Shown: positions 48,324-57,569 of the stretch, piece by piece
How the letters are laid out: each line of letters begins with the position of its first letter
Numbering within the stretch: the first letter of the stretch is position 1
Program-made: the position numbers and the translations under genes
NCBI RefSeq assembly: GCF_009720825.1
Contig: NZ_WNKY01000003.1
Location: 1-64,000 of the forward strand
DNA: 64,000 bases
Source of the DNA: Duganella radicis
GTDB lineage: Bacteria; Pseudomonadota; Gammaproteobacteria; Burkholderiales; Burkholderiaceae_D
Direction: 5' to 3'
Notes under the pieces: model-generated
What the model saw: the letters and a program-made list of their open reading frames with translations, nothing else
The model's database searches: none
Told to the model about the DNA's origin: nothing

Positions 48324-49042
48324 AAAACCGCCGCGAGCGCAATCCCGCCACGCAGATGATTATTGGCCTGTTCGTCATCGGCATCGGCTTGCTGTTCCTG
48401 ATCGATAATCTGGGCTGGGTGCACTTGAACCTGACAGTGCATATCGTGCCCGTCATCCTGATCGGCGCAGGCATCCTGAAAGTGGTGCAGACCCGCAGCC
48501 AGTCCGGCACCGTGGTCGGCGGCCTGATGATCGCGGCGGGGAGCGTGATCCTGTTGCGCGAAACGGGCCTGATCGACATCAGCATGCGTTCCCTGTGGCC
48601 GCTGCTGCTGATCGCGGCCGGCGTGGCGGTGGTGTACAAGGCCACCGCCAGCCATGCCGCGCAAACGCGGCCGGCCCCCGGTCCGCTCGATAAGCCGGAC
48701 GCCGATGGCGAATCGGTCATCAACTACACCGCCATTATGGGCGGCTTCAAGCACCGCATCACCACGCAGGATTTCCGTGGCGGCGAGATCACCGCCATCA
48801 TGGGCGGCTGCGACCTCGATCTGCGTCAGGCCTCGGTCAATGGCGACGCGGTGCTGAACGTGTTTGCCATGTGCGGCGGCATCACCCTCAAGGTGCCGGT
48901 CGACTGGACCGTGGTGTTCGACGGCACGCCGATCATGGGCGGCTTCGATGAAAAAACCGTGCCGCCGACCGGCCCGGCTTCCGGCAAGCGCCTGATCGTG
49001 CGCGGCTACGTCATCATGGGCGGCATGGAAGTCCGTAACTGA
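48320..49042 (+). CDS. LiaF-like cell-envelope stress protein
   Basis: About 240 residues. The N-terminal half holds four short membrane helices in two LiaF-TM repeats (IIGLFVIGIGLLFLIDNLGW, then HIVPVILIGAGILKVV, and LWPLLLIAAGVAVVY). The C-terminal half is the cell-wall-active antibiotic response (LiaF C-terminal) beta domain with repeated IMGGF/IMGGC turns (YTAIMGGFKHRI, ITAIMGGCDLDLRQA, IMGGFDE, VIMGGMEVRN). In Firmicutes LiaF restrains a kinase that senses envelope damage. Here the next two genes encode a kinase and regulator, suggesting the same logic. Starts and stops overlap on both sides. Confidence 0.85.
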   Translation: MKNRRERNPATQMIIGLFVIGIGLLFLIDNLGWVHLNLTVHIVPVILIGAGILKVVQTRSQSGTVVGGLMIAAGSVILLRETGLIDISMRSLWPLLLIAAGVAVVYKATASHAAQTRPAPGPLDKPDADGESVINYTAIMGGFKHRITTQDFRGGEITAIMGGCDLDLRQASVNGDAVLNVFAMCGGITLKVPVDWTVVFDGTPIMGGFDEKTVPPTGPASGKRLIVRGYVIMGGMEVRN

Positions 49043-50121
49043 TGCAGGAAATATCCGCTACGCGCCGGGCAACCGTCATCTATCTGCTGGTATGGCTGTT
49101 CCTCGGTTGCGCATTGGGCGGCGTGATCTCGCTTGCCAGCGAGACGCCGCTGGCCAACGCCATGCTGTTCGCGATTCCGATGAACCTGTGGTACGCCTTC
49201 GCCGCCGGCTACTCCGCTTACTATCTGTGTCGGGCCAATCCGCTAGGCACGCGCCCGGCCCCGGCGATCGCGCTGATGCTGTCGGTGGCGGCGGTGGTGC
49301 TGGGCTTTTTGTGGCTGATTATCGGGAATCTGTGGAATGCCCTGTGCCTGCTGCTGGGGGCTGCGTGGAGCGGCATCGTCATCACACCGCAGCTGTCGGT
49401 ACTGGTTGTGGTGCTGGGCGTGCTGCTGTATGGCTTTGCGGCGGCGCTGCATTATCTGGTGATCGAATTCGTGCGTGCCAAAAACGCGGAACAGCGCGAG
49501 CTGGAATCGCTGCTGATGGCGCAGGAGGCCGAGCTGCGCATGCTGCGCACGCAGATCGATCCACACTTCCTGTTCAACAGCCTCAATTCGATCAGCGCCC
49601 TGACTTCGCAAGATCCCAAGGCGGCGCGGCGCATGACGCTGGAGCTGGCGAGCTTCTTCCGTCAAAGCCTGGGCATGGAGGCGCACAAGAAGGTGACGTT
49701 GGGCGAGGAGATGGTGCTGATCCGGCACTTCCTGTCGATCGAGCAGGTGCGCTTTGGCGAGCGGCTGAAAGTGGAGGAAGACATCGGCGACGGCGCGGCC
49801 GAGTGCCTGGTGCCGCCGATGATCATCCAGCCGCTGGTGGAAAACGCCGTCAAGCACGGCATCTGCAATATGCCGGAAGGCGGTACGATACGCATCACCG
49901 CGCGCCGCGCAGGCACCATGCTGCACATCGGCGTGGCCAATCCGGTGGACGAGGACATGTCGTCCGTCCGCGGCGACGGCCATGGCATAGGACTGAGCAA
50001 CGTGCGCCAGCGTTTATCCGGCGCATATAAACACGAAGCCGGCATCCAGTGGGGCCGGCAGCAGAACAGCTTTGGCGTGGACATCACGATGCCCGCGCAA
50101 ACGAGCGAACAAGGGGATTGA
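49042..50121 (+). CDS. LytS/YehU-type sensor histidine kinase
   Basis: A 359-residue kinase. Five or so membrane helices fill residues about 10-145. The HisK_5-type dimerisation region follows, with the phosphoacceptor in QIDPHFLFNSLNSISAL (His near 172), then the ATPase domain with PLVENAVKHGI (N box) and DGHGIGLSNVRQRL (G box). This type partners LytTR regulators, and the next gene encodes one. The ATG overlaps the stop of the LiaF-like gene (TGATG). It likely reports envelope state, held in check by the LiaF-like protein; that is inference. Confidence 0.92.
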   Translation: MQEISATRRATVIYLLVWLFLGCALGGVISLASETPLANAMLFAIPMNLWYAFAAGYSAYYLCRANPLGTRPAPAIALMLSVAAVVLGFLWLIIGNLWNALCLLLGAAWSGIVITPQLSVLVVVLGVLLYGFAAALHYLVIEFVRAKNAEQRELESLLMAQEAELRMLRTQIDPHFLFNSLNSISALTSQDPKAARRMTLELASFFRQSLGMEAHKKVTLGEEMVLIRHFLSIEQVRFGERLKVEEDIGDGAAECLVPPMIIQPLVENAVKHGICNMPEGGTIRITARRAGTMLHIGVANPVDEDMSSVRGDGHGIGLSNVRQRLSGAYKHEAGIQWGRQQNSFGVDITMPAQTSEQGD

Positions 50122-50124
50122 GGT

Positions 50125-50856
50125 ATGCGTATCATCATCGTGGACGATGAAATGCTGGCGCGCGGCGTGGTGCGCGAATATCTGTCCGAACATGCGGACG
50201 TGGAAGTCGTGGCCGAATGCGGCAATGGCTTCGAGGCGGTGAAGGCGATCACCGAGCTGTCGCCGGATCTGGTGTTTTTGGACATCCAGATGCCCAAGCT
50301 GGATGGCTTTGAGGTGGCGGAACTGGCGGGCAGCAAGACCCGCTACATTTTCGCCACCGCCTACGATCAGTACGCGATCAAGGCGTTCGAATTCCACGCG
50401 CTGGATTACCTGTTGAAACCCTTCAGTCAGCAGCGCTTCGATCAGGCGCTGGCGCACGCGCGCGCCAACCTTGGTGCTGGCGGCGAGGCGGTCGAGAAGA
50501 TGGTGCGCGAAGCCGCGGGCCGCAACAAGCCGCTGGGCCGCGTACTGATACGCGATGGCGCCAAAGTTCACGTCATCAATGCCGACAAGATCGAGCACGT
50601 GGAGGCGCAGGACGATTATGTGCAGATCCGCTCGGAGGGCAAATCCTACCTGAAGAACCAGCGCATGTCGGAGCTGGAGGAGCAATTGGACGCGGAGCAG
50701 TTCCTGCGGATTCATCGCTCCTACATCGTCAACATCGCGTTTGTAGACCGCATCGAGCAGGCCACCAAAGATAGTCATGTGGCGGTGCTCAAGGATGGCA
50801 GCCGCGTGCCGATCAGCCGCAGTGGCTACCAGAAAATACGCGCCGTGGTGCAGTAA
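50125..50856 (+). CDS. LytTR-family response regulator
   Basis: A 243-residue regulator. The receiver domain (about 1-120) has the acidic pair DDE at the N terminus, the phosphoacceptor Asp in LVFLDIQMPKLDGF and the KPF motif in LDYLLKPFS. The C-terminal LytTR DNA-binding domain (about 140-240) has VEAQDDYVQIRSEGKSYL, MSELEEQLDAEQFLRIHRSYIVN and VPISRSGYQKIR. It starts 3 bases after the kinase stop with GAGG upstream. It probably controls its own operon. Its stop overlaps the AraC gene start (TAATG). Confidence 0.94.
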   Translation: MRIIIVDDEMLARGVVREYLSEHADVEVVAECGNGFEAVKAITELSPDLVFLDIQMPKLDGFEVAELAGSKTRYIFATAYDQYAIKAFEFHALDYLLKPFSQQRFDQALAHARANLGAGGEAVEKMVREAAGRNKPLGRVLIRDGAKVHVINADKIEHVEAQDDYVQIRSEGKSYLKNQRMSELEEQLDAEQFLRIHRSYIVNIAFVDRIEQATKDSHVAVLKDGSRVPISRSGYQKIRAVVQ

Positions 50857-51659
50857 TGCTGCATCAGGAGTTTGCGCCGCCGCAGCCGCTGCGCGAGGTC
50901 ATCAAATGCTTCTGGTATAACCGGCGCGAGGGCGCGCAGCAGCCGTACAGTTTTGAGGTGCTGCCGGATGGTTACGCTGAAATCGTGTTCTGCTTCGGCG
51001 GCGTGTCGCGCGACGGGGTTGGGTTGCCGTCGCCGTTCATGATGGGATTACTGAATCAGCCGGTCACCTTCACCGCCATCGGACGGCTGGAGATACTCGG
51101 CGTGCGTTGTTATCCGTGGACGGTGTTCGATCTGCTTGGCTTGCCGTCCGGCCGGCATGGCGTACACGCCTTCGAGCATCCTATGGCGCAGTTGCAGGCA
51201 CCGCTGGCCGCTTGCGTGCAGGCGGGCGAGGTCGACGCGGCGGTGGCGCTGCTGGCCCAGTACTTCCTGCAAGCGCGCTCACAGCTGGCGCTGGACAGCA
51301 TGCTGTTCAGGGCCGGGGAGGCGATGCGCGCGGCGCGCGGCGCCATGCCGGTGAGCGAAGTCGCAGCGGCGGCGCATGCCACGGTGCGCACGCTGGAGCG
51401 CAAGTTCAAGCAGTCGTCCGGACATACGGTGAAGGACGTCTCTGGCCTGATGCGCTTCGAGCAGGTGCGCAATCGCTTGTGGCATGCGCCCCAGAGCAAT
51501 CTCGCCGCGCTGGCGCAGGAGCTGGGTTATACCGATCAATCGCATCTGAGCCGGGAATTCAAACGCTACAGCGGCGCCACGCCAGCCGCGTTTGCGCGCA
51601 GGGCGCGGGAGACCAGCAAGGATTTTGTCGCATTTGTACAAGCGCCGCGCGGGGACTAA
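50856..51659 (+). CDS. AraC-family transcriptional regulator
   Basis: A 267-residue regulator. The N-terminal domain (about 1-130) resembles the DUF6597-type sensor of AraC proteins (LREVIKCFWYNRREGAQQPYSFEVLPDGYAEIVFCFGG). The C-terminal double helix-turn-helix (about 155-255) has VSEVAAAAHATVRTLERKFKQSSGHTVKDV and LAALAQELGYTDQSHLSREFKRYSGATPAAFARR. The ATG overlaps the LytTR gene stop, so it may be co-transcribed with the envelope operon. The FAD monooxygenase 17 bases downstream is the nearest candidate target. Confidence 0.92.
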   Translation: MLHQEFAPPQPLREVIKCFWYNRREGAQQPYSFEVLPDGYAEIVFCFGGVSRDGVGLPSPFMMGLLNQPVTFTAIGRLEILGVRCYPWTVFDLLGLPSGRHGVHAFEHPMAQLQAPLAACVQAGEVDAAVALLAQYFLQARSQLALDSMLFRAGEAMRAARGAMPVSEVAAAAHATVRTLERKFKQSSGHTVKDVSGLMRFEQVRNRLWHAPQSNLAALAQELGYTDQSHLSREFKRYSGATPAAFARRARETSKDFVAFVQAPRGD

Positions 51660-51676
51660 GCCCTAGACTGCGGGGC

Positions 51677-52939
51677 ATGAATACTTATGACGTCATTATC
51701 GCAGGCGCCGGACCGGCCGGCCTGTTCCTCGCTGGTGAGCTGGCCGAGGCCAAATGCTCGGTCCTCATTCTGGAGAAAGCGGAAGATCCGCATTCGCCTT
51801 TGAAGCTGCTGCCCTTTGGCATACGCGGACTGAATGCGCCTTCCATCGAAGCGCTGCACCGGCGCGGCTTGCTGGATCAGTTGGAACTGCACAAGCGTCT
51901 CCAGAATCCGTTCAGCGGCGCGCGCGGCAAGCAGGCCGGCCACTTCGCCGGCATTCCCTTTGAATACGCGAATATCGACACCGAGCGCTGGCCCCGGCGT
52001 GCGCCGGACGCGCCACCGACACATTTGCTGGCGGAGCTTGCGGAGCTGGAAGCCGTGCTGACGCGCCGCGCGCTGGCGTTGGGTGTCGATATCCGCCGTG
52101 GCCTGGCCGTCGATGGCGTCGAGCAAAGCGGCGATGGCGCCATGTTCGCGAGCCGCGGTCCGCGATCCGATGACGCAGCCGCCCGTCGCGTCGAGCGAGG
52201 AGGCGGCGTGGCGGTGCGGGCGGGAGGCCAGCTATTCCGCGCTGGGTGGCTGATTGGATGCGACGGCGCGCGCAGTGTGGTGCGCAAGGCTGGCGGCTTT
52301 ACGTTCGAAGGCACCGAGCCGGCATTCACCGGCTACTCGGCCAAGGTCGATATCGCCGATCCTGAAAAGCTGGCGGCCGGCCGCGTGACCACGCCGCAGG
52401 GCATGTATTTCCAATCGCAGCCGGGCTACCTGAACATGCAGGACTTCGATGGCGGAGCGTCGCATCAGGCGCATCAAGCCGGCCAGCCGCTGACGCGCGA
52501 ACGCCTCCAGACCGTCCTGCGCCGCATCTCCGGCACCGGCGTCACCATCAGCGCGCTGCACATCGCCACCACCTGGACCGACCGCGCGCGCCAGGCCACG
52601 AGTTACCGCAACGGCCGCATTCTGCTGGCCGGCGACGCCGCGCACATCCACTCGCCGCTGGGCGGCCAAGGCCTCAACCTCGGTCTCGGCGACGCCGCAA
52701 ACCTCGGCTGGAAACTGGCCGCTACCATTCATGGTACCGCGCCCGAAGGCCTGCTGGACAGCTACCACGCCGAGCGCCATCCCATCGGCGCCAAGGTACT
52801 GGACTGGTCGCGTGCCCAGGTCGCCGTCATGCGGCCAACGCCGGAAGGCCGCGCCCTCAACGCCATCTTCCGCGACTTGGTTAACACCCGCGACGGCGCG
52901 ACTTATTTTGCCGGCCGCGTCTGGGGTATTGGCGCGTAG
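51677..52939 (+). CDS. FAD-dependent aromatic-ring monooxygenase
   Basis: About 420 residues of the PheA/TfdB (UbiH-like, p-hydroxybenzoate hydroxylase-fold) flavin monooxygenase family. FAD-binding marks are VIIAGAGPAGLFLAGELA (GxGxxG) at the N terminus, WLIGCDGARSVVRK (DG motif) and RILLAGDAAHIHSPLGGQGLNLGLGDAANLGWKL (GD motif). It would use NAD(P)H and oxygen to hydroxylate an aromatic or polyketide substrate; some relatives inactivate antibiotics. Starting at ATG 51677 gives a proper Rossmann start; the long frame upstream from 51107 is a shadow of the AraC gene. Its end overlaps the convergent helicase gene by 37 bases. Confidence 0.9.
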   Translation: MNTYDVIIAGAGPAGLFLAGELAEAKCSVLILEKAEDPHSPLKLLPFGIRGLNAPSIEALHRRGLLDQLELHKRLQNPFSGARGKQAGHFAGIPFEYANIDTERWPRRAPDAPPTHLLAELAELEAVLTRRALALGVDIRRGLAVDGVEQSGDGAMFASRGPRSDDAAARRVERGGGVAVRAGGQLFRAGWLIGCDGARSVVRKAGGFTFEGTEPAFTGYSAKVDIADPEKLAAGRVTTPQGMYFQSQPGYLNMQDFDGGASHQAHQAGQPLTRERLQTVLRRISGTGVTISALHIATTWTDRARQATSYRNGRILLAGDAAHIHSPLGGQGLNLGLGDAANLGWKLAATIHGTAPEGLLDSYHAERHPIGAKVLDWSRAQVAVMRPTPEGRALNAIFRDLVNTRDGATYFAGRVWGIGA

Positions 52940-55227
52940 CGGTCAATACGCCACCAGTTGGGCATCAGTTCCTGAATCTCCGGCCTGCCAAAGCGGTCGT
53001 CGATCAGGTAGACCGTACCGCGATCCGATTGCGTGCGGATCACGCGGCCAGCCGCCTGTACCACCTTCTGCATGCCGGGATAGGTATAGGTGTAATCGTA
53101 GCCCGCGCCAAAAATCGTCTCCATGCGCTGGCGGATCTGCTCATTCACCGGATTGACCTGAGGCAGGCCCAGGGTGGCGACAAACGCGCCAATCAGGCGC
53201 GCACCCGGCAAGTCGACTCCCTCGCCGAACGAGCCGCCCAGCACCGCAAAGCCGATGCCTTCGCTATCGAGCGTGAAGCGGTCGAGGAACTGCGCGCGCT
53301 CCGCTTCGTCCATGCGGCGCGACTGGCGCCATACCGGCACCTCCGGATACAGTTCGCTGAACTGATTGGCCGCTTTTTCCATGTAATCGAAGCTGCTGAA
53401 AAAGGCCAGATAGTTACCGCGCTGCGTGGCGTACTGCTGTCCCATCAACTCCGCGATGGGACGCAGCGATTGCTGGCGGTGTGCGTAGCGCGTGGAGATG
53501 TGCTGCGCCACCTGCACCGACAACTGCTCCGCCACGAACGGCGATTCCACATCCACCCACGCCGTGGTCTCCGGCATGCCGAGCATGTCGCCGAAGTAGT
53601 TCCATGGACTGAGCGTGGCCGAGAACAGCGCCGTGGTGTGCGTGCTTTCAAAGCGCGGCTTGAGGTACGGGGCCGGGACGATGTTGCGGATGCAAAGCAC
53701 CGAGTTGCTGTTGCTGGCGCGCGCGCCAGGCGCTTTCTCGATATCGAACAGCGCATGGTCGCCAAAGCTTTCCGCCAGCCGCGCGAACATCAGCGCGTTG
53801 AAGTAGAAGCTTTGCAGGTCCGGTTCCACGTAGCCAGGATGATCGGCCATGTAATCGGAGATGGCGGTGGACGCGGTCTGCAACGCGCCCATGAATTTTT
53901 CCGGCAGCTCGGCATAAGACTGGTACTCGGCCGTCTGGTCTTTCTCCAGCTGGTTCCACTGCTTGTGCACGCGGTCCAGCGGCTTTTTCAATTCGTCCGG
54001 CACGATCTTGCGCAGCTGGCGCAGGCCGTCGTGCTCCATGTCGGCCGAATACATCTTGCGCGCGCGCGACACCATATTGTGCGCCTCGTCCACCAGGATG
54101 TTCACCTTCCAGTCGTTCAGCTGCGTGAGGCTGTACAGCATGGCGCTGCTGTCGAAGTAGTAGTTGTAGTCACCGATGACGATGTCGCACCAGCGCGCCA
54201 TTTCGCTGCTCAGGTAATACGGGCAGACGTTGTGGGCGAGGGCGATGGCGCGCAACGTGTCGCGGTCCAGTGCCGGCGGTGCGCTGCCGCTTTCCGATGG
54301 CGCCATGATGGCCAGCGCCGACTCGCGCGCGGCCGGCAAGCGATCGTAGAAGCCTTTGGCCAACGGGCAGGACTCGCCGTGGCAGGCCTTGTCCGGATTG
54401 ACGCAGGCCGTGCTTTTGGCCGCCATTTCCAGCGTGCGCAGTGGCAGTAGTGGTGCGCCTTCGCGGATCAGGTCCACCGCATCGAGCGCCATCTGCCGGC
54501 CAGAGGTCTTCGCCGCGAGGAAGAAGACTTTATCGATGCCGTGATCGGCGCTGGCTTTCAGCATCGGGAACAGACTGCCGACAGTTTTGCCGATGCCCGT
54601 CGGCGCTTGCGCCAGCAGGCACACCTTGCGGTTGCTGGCGCGGTACATGGCTTCCGCCAGCTGGCGCTGGCCTGGACGGAAATCGCCATAGGGGAAGCGC
54701 ATCGCCTTGAGTTGCAGGTCGCGCTCCGCGCGGTGCGCCATTTCCTGCTGCGCCCATTGCAGGAACAGGCCGCATTGCTGCTCGAAGTAGGTCTGCAAAT
54801 CGGCGGCCGTGTGGTCTTCGTGCAGCACGGTTTCCTTCTGGCTGCCGATGTCGAAGTAGACCAGCGCGAGATGGATCTTTTCCAGTCCCTGATCCTTGCA
54901 CAGCAGGTGACCGTAGATTTTTACCTGCGCCCAGTGCAGCGCGCGTTGGTTGTCCGGCATCTTCTTCAAGTCGCCGCGATAGGTCTTGATTTCTTCCAGG
55001 CGGTTGGCGCGGATGTCGTAACCGTCGGCGCGGCCGCGCACGTGCAGCGGGCCGAAATCGCCCGACAGCGAAATCTCGGTCTGGTAATCGTCATCGCGGC
55101 GCGAGGTCACCACGCCATGGCCGGCGATGCCTTCCTGCGCGGTGGGCGAGGGCGTGAAGCGCAGATCGAGATCGCCGGTCTTGGCGGTAAACTCGCATAG
55201 CGCCCGGACGGCGACAACGTACGTCAT
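52903..55227 (-). CDS. Cas4-like PD-(D/E)XK nuclease fused to an XPD/DinG-family helicase
   Basis: About 774 residues. The N terminus (about 1-150) has a nuclease signature: GRADGYD (D68), LEEIKT (E79, K81) and QVKIYG (Q101, Y105). The helicase begins with FRPGQRQLAEAM and Walker A APTGIGKT (about 208-215). Four Cys (C275, C282, C287, C335) match an XPD-type iron-sulfur cluster, DEAH lies at 380-383, and the helicase C-terminal domain has GGSFGEGVDLPG and QAAGRVIRTQSDRG. The ATG at 55227 overlaps the stop of the FAN1-type gene (ATGA). It probably unwinds and trims damaged DNA. An LexA box precedes the operon. Confidence 0.9.
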   Translation of the reverse strand: MTYVVAVRALCEFTAKTGDLDLRFTPSPTAQEGIAGHGVVTSRRDDDYQTEISLSGDFGPLHVRGRADGYDIRANRLEEIKTYRGDLKKMPDNQRALHWAQVKIYGHLLCKDQGLEKIHLALVYFDIGSQKETVLHEDHTAADLQTYFEQQCGLFLQWAQQEMAHRAERDLQLKAMRFPYGDFRPGQRQLAEAMYRASNRKVCLLAQAPTGIGKTVGSLFPMLKASADHGIDKVFFLAAKTSGRQMALDAVDLIREGAPLLPLRTLEMAAKSTACVNPDKACHGESCPLAKGFYDRLPAARESALAIMAPSESGSAPPALDRDTLRAIALAHNVCPYYLSSEMARWCDIVIGDYNYYFDSSAMLYSLTQLNDWKVNILVDEAHNMVSRARKMYSADMEHDGLRQLRKIVPDELKKPLDRVHKQWNQLEKDQTAEYQSYAELPEKFMGALQTASTAISDYMADHPGYVEPDLQSFYFNALMFARLAESFGDHALFDIEKAPGARASNSNSVLCIRNIVPAPYLKPRFESTHTTALFSATLSPWNYFGDMLGMPETTAWVDVESPFVAEQLSVQVAQHISTRYAHRQQSLRPIAELMGQQYATQRGNYLAFFSSFDYMEKAANQFSELYPEVPVWRQSRRMDEAERAQFLDRFTLDSEGIGFAVLGGSFGEGVDLPGARLIGAFVATLGLPQVNPVNEQIRQRMETIFGAGYDYTYTYPGMQKVVQAAGRVIRTQSDRGTVYLIDDRFGRPEIQELMPNWWRIDRYAPIPQTRPAK

Positions 55228-56864
55228 GCCGCCCACTGCAAATAGCAGACCGAAATCGGCATCTGGTGCTGGGCGCAGTACTCGATCCAGCGCAACTGGT
55301 TGTCCTGCAAACGGTCGCCCGGGCCTTTTACTTCGATCATGTTGTAGCGGCGCTCGGCCGGCCAGAATTGAATCAGGTCGGGGAAGCCGCTGCGGTTGGC
55401 TTTGATGTCCAGCAGGATGCGCTCGAACGCGCGTCTCAGATGTAGCGGCGGGATGCAGTCCAGCGCCAGGTCGAGCAGCTCTTTGTCGATCGCTTCCCAG
55501 TACATGAAGGGCGACTGGATGCCATGCTTGGCCGCGTAGTTGGCGCGGATGGTGGCGCGATACTGTTCACTATTCAGCTGCGCCAGCACATCGGCAAATT
55601 GTTGTGCGCGGCGGCGCTGGAAGTCGGCGCTGTGCAGGTCGGCCGGGCCGCGATGGTAGGGATGGAAGAACGCGCCCGGTATCGGCGCGAACACCACGTC
55701 CCAGCACAACAGTCCGAACAGGGAATTGATCAGCGAATTCTCGACGTAATACACCGGCGCCTCGTCGCTGTGCAGATGATCGCGCACCACGAATTCCACG
55801 TAAGTGGCTTGCTCCGGCGGCGGCAGGTTCAGATCGATGCGTTCGGCCTGCGCCAGCGCCACCGGCGGCGGCTTGGCGTGACCAAGCTTGCGCGCGAGGC
55901 GCGGCGCCATGCGCAGCAGTTGCTGGCGTTCGGCCTCGCTCTCCGGCGCCTGCATGGCGGTTTGCAGCAGCTCGAAGGCTTCGCGCGGCAGATCGTTTTT
56001 TTCCAGCACGCGGATGGCGCGCGCGCGGGCACCGGGATAGTCGCAATCGGCGTACAGCGCATAGGCCATCGCCCAGTCGGCCTGCTTTTCAACGTGCTGG
56101 GCGATGGTGAACACCAGCTTGTTGCGGCGGCTGCGCAGCCATTCGTTATCGGCTGCGCAGGGCGGCAGATCGGCCATGACGGCGGCCACGTCTTCGCCGT
56201 CGGCGAAGCGTTCGTGGCAGCGGTGGATGGCGAGGAAATCGTCGATGTCGCGGCGGCTGCGGAAGCCGCGCGCGGCCGGCGAGAACTCCACCTTTTCGTA
56301 CTGGTAGATGCCCAGGTCGGACAGCACGAAGTCGGTCCAGTCCTGATGGTAGTTGCCGAAGAAGATGAGACGCAGGCGGTCGCACAGCTCCTGCGTCAGG
56401 TTGCGGTAGACGTGGTCGCCGGAATTGGCGTACCAGCCGGAGAAGGGATGCTCGGCGTCGTATTCCTCGCGCAGCGCCTCCAGCTGCTCGGCCTTGCGCA
56501 GATGCCGGACGTGCGGCGCCAATTGGAAGACTTTGACGATTTCCGGTTTTTGCAGCAGCTCGAACAACTGGTCCAGGCACAAGCAAGGATCTTCCTCGAT
56601 CAGGCCCTGCTCGGCCAGCGGACGGGCCGCTTCATGCGTGCTGCCGATTTCGGCATAGACCAGTTTGCTGGCGCGGAACACCGTGCCCTTGCGCATCACC
56701 ATGCGCACGAACAGCGCGCGCGAAGGCTGGGGCAGGGAAGGAAAGACGGACAGGAAGTGCCGCTCGTCGGCGTTCAGCAGATCGTCGTAGCGTTCGCTGA
56801 TCCACGCCAGCACCTGGTGAAAATTCTCCAGGTAGTAGAACGGATTTTCCAGAACTTTGATCAT
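55224..56864 (-). CDS. FAN1-type VRR-NUC nuclease
   Basis: A 546-residue homologue of bacterial FAN1, a structure-specific nuclease of DNA interstrand-crosslink repair. The N terminus, which starts ENPFYYLENFHQVLAWI and continues through FVRMVMRKGTVFRASKLVY, matches the FAN1 SAP-like region. A helical TPR-like middle follows. The VRR-NUC domain at the C terminus has GFPDL (D496) and IEVKGPGD (E511, K513), the catalytic PD-(D/E)XK residues. It is first in a two-gene operon with the nuclease-helicase, and a CTGT-N8-ACAG element lies 25 bases before the ATG. SOS induction is a strong prediction. Confidence 0.88.
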   Translation of the reverse strand: MIKVLENPFYYLENFHQVLAWISERYDDLLNADERHFLSVFPSLPQPSRALFVRMVMRKGTVFRASKLVYAEIGSTHEAARPLAEQGLIEEDPCLCLDQLFELLQKPEIVKVFQLAPHVRHLRKAEQLEALREEYDAEHPFSGWYANSGDHVYRNLTQELCDRLRLIFFGNYHQDWTDFVLSDLGIYQYEKVEFSPAARGFRSRRDIDDFLAIHRCHERFADGEDVAAVMADLPPCAADNEWLRSRRNKLVFTIAQHVEKQADWAMAYALYADCDYPGARARAIRVLEKNDLPREAFELLQTAMQAPESEAERQQLLRMAPRLARKLGHAKPPPVALAQAERIDLNLPPPEQATYVEFVVRDHLHSDEAPVYYVENSLINSLFGLLCWDVVFAPIPGAFFHPYHRGPADLHSADFQRRRAQQFADVLAQLNSEQYRATIRANYAAKHGIQSPFMYWEAIDKELLDLALDCIPPLHLRRAFERILLDIKANRSGFPDLIQFWPAERRYNMIEVKGPGDRLQDNQLRWIEYCAQHQMPISVCYLQWAA

Positions 56865-56889
56865 TGCGGCGGGGACGAACGGCGATTAA

Positions 56890-56905
56890 CTGTACTTTTG
56901 TACAG
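56890..56905 (-). promoter_or_regulatory. LexA (SOS) box
   Basis: CTGTACTTTTGTACAG matches CTGT-N8-ACAG exactly, with extra symmetry (ACTGTAC/GTACAGT). It lies 25 bases upstream of the FAN1-type start. Confidence 0.82.
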
Positions 56906-56933
56906 TGTATCGCGTTCGCCCCCGCAGGTACAG

Positions 56934-57497
56934 CTATTTCTTGGCTTTGGCCGGCTTGGCCGGCGCGCCCTGGGTCACCAGCGCGTTGGCCTTGGCGATT
57001 TCCGCTTCCACGGCCTGCACGGCTTGCTTGGTGGCCTTGGTCACCTGCTCATAGCCGGCGAAGGCGTTATCGATGGCGGTCTTGACGATCTGCACCGCGT
57101 TCTCCGAACCGGGGCGCACGTTCTTGGTGACGTCATGGATCAGCGCGCTCAGGTTGTTCCTGGCTTCGGCCACATGGGCGTCGGCGGCGCGGGTGAATTC
57201 CTCGCGGATCTCGGCGATGATGTCGCCCAGCTGCTGCTGGTAGGCGGCGGCGCCCGCCACGCCCGGCTGGATCTGCTCGGCCGCCAGCTTGATCGCGGCC
57301 TTGGGATCCTGCGTCTGGCTGATTTCCTTGCCGGTGGCCAGGTTGTCTTCCAGTTGCGATTTGGCGGTTTGCAGGTTGAGGGCAATCACTTGTTCCACAC
57401 CCTGCACGGTTTTGCTGGTCAGGGTGTTGAACGTTTCTAGTTGAAACTCAAACAGCGCTTTGGTGGCGTTGGCAAATTGCTCGGGATTCGTAAACAT
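56934..57497 (-). CDS. Phasin family protein
   Basis: A 187-residue phasin. FTNPEQFANATKALFEFQLETFNTLTSKTVQGVEQVIALNLQTAKSQLED is the Phasin_2-type start, followed by a long amphipathic helix and a Lys/Ala/Pro-rich tail (KPAKAKK). Phasins coat polyhydroxyalkanoate granules in the cytoplasm and keep them dispersed. A GAGGAG site precedes the ATG. It is a single gene; no PHA synthase lies in the window. Confidence 0.92.
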   Translation of the reverse strand: MFTNPEQFANATKALFEFQLETFNTLTSKTVQGVEQVIALNLQTAKSQLEDNLATGKEISQTQDPKAAIKLAAEQIQPGVAGAAAYQQQLGDIIAEIREEFTRAADAHVAEARNNLSALIHDVTKNVRPGSENAVQIVKTAIDNAFAGYEQVTKATKQAVQAVEAEIAKANALVTQGAPAKPAKAKK

Positions 57498-57569
57498 ACA
57501 GTCTCCTCATGAAAAATGTAGGGATGCAGCTTGCAGCGACTCCGGTTCAACCGTGTTCTTATGATTTGA

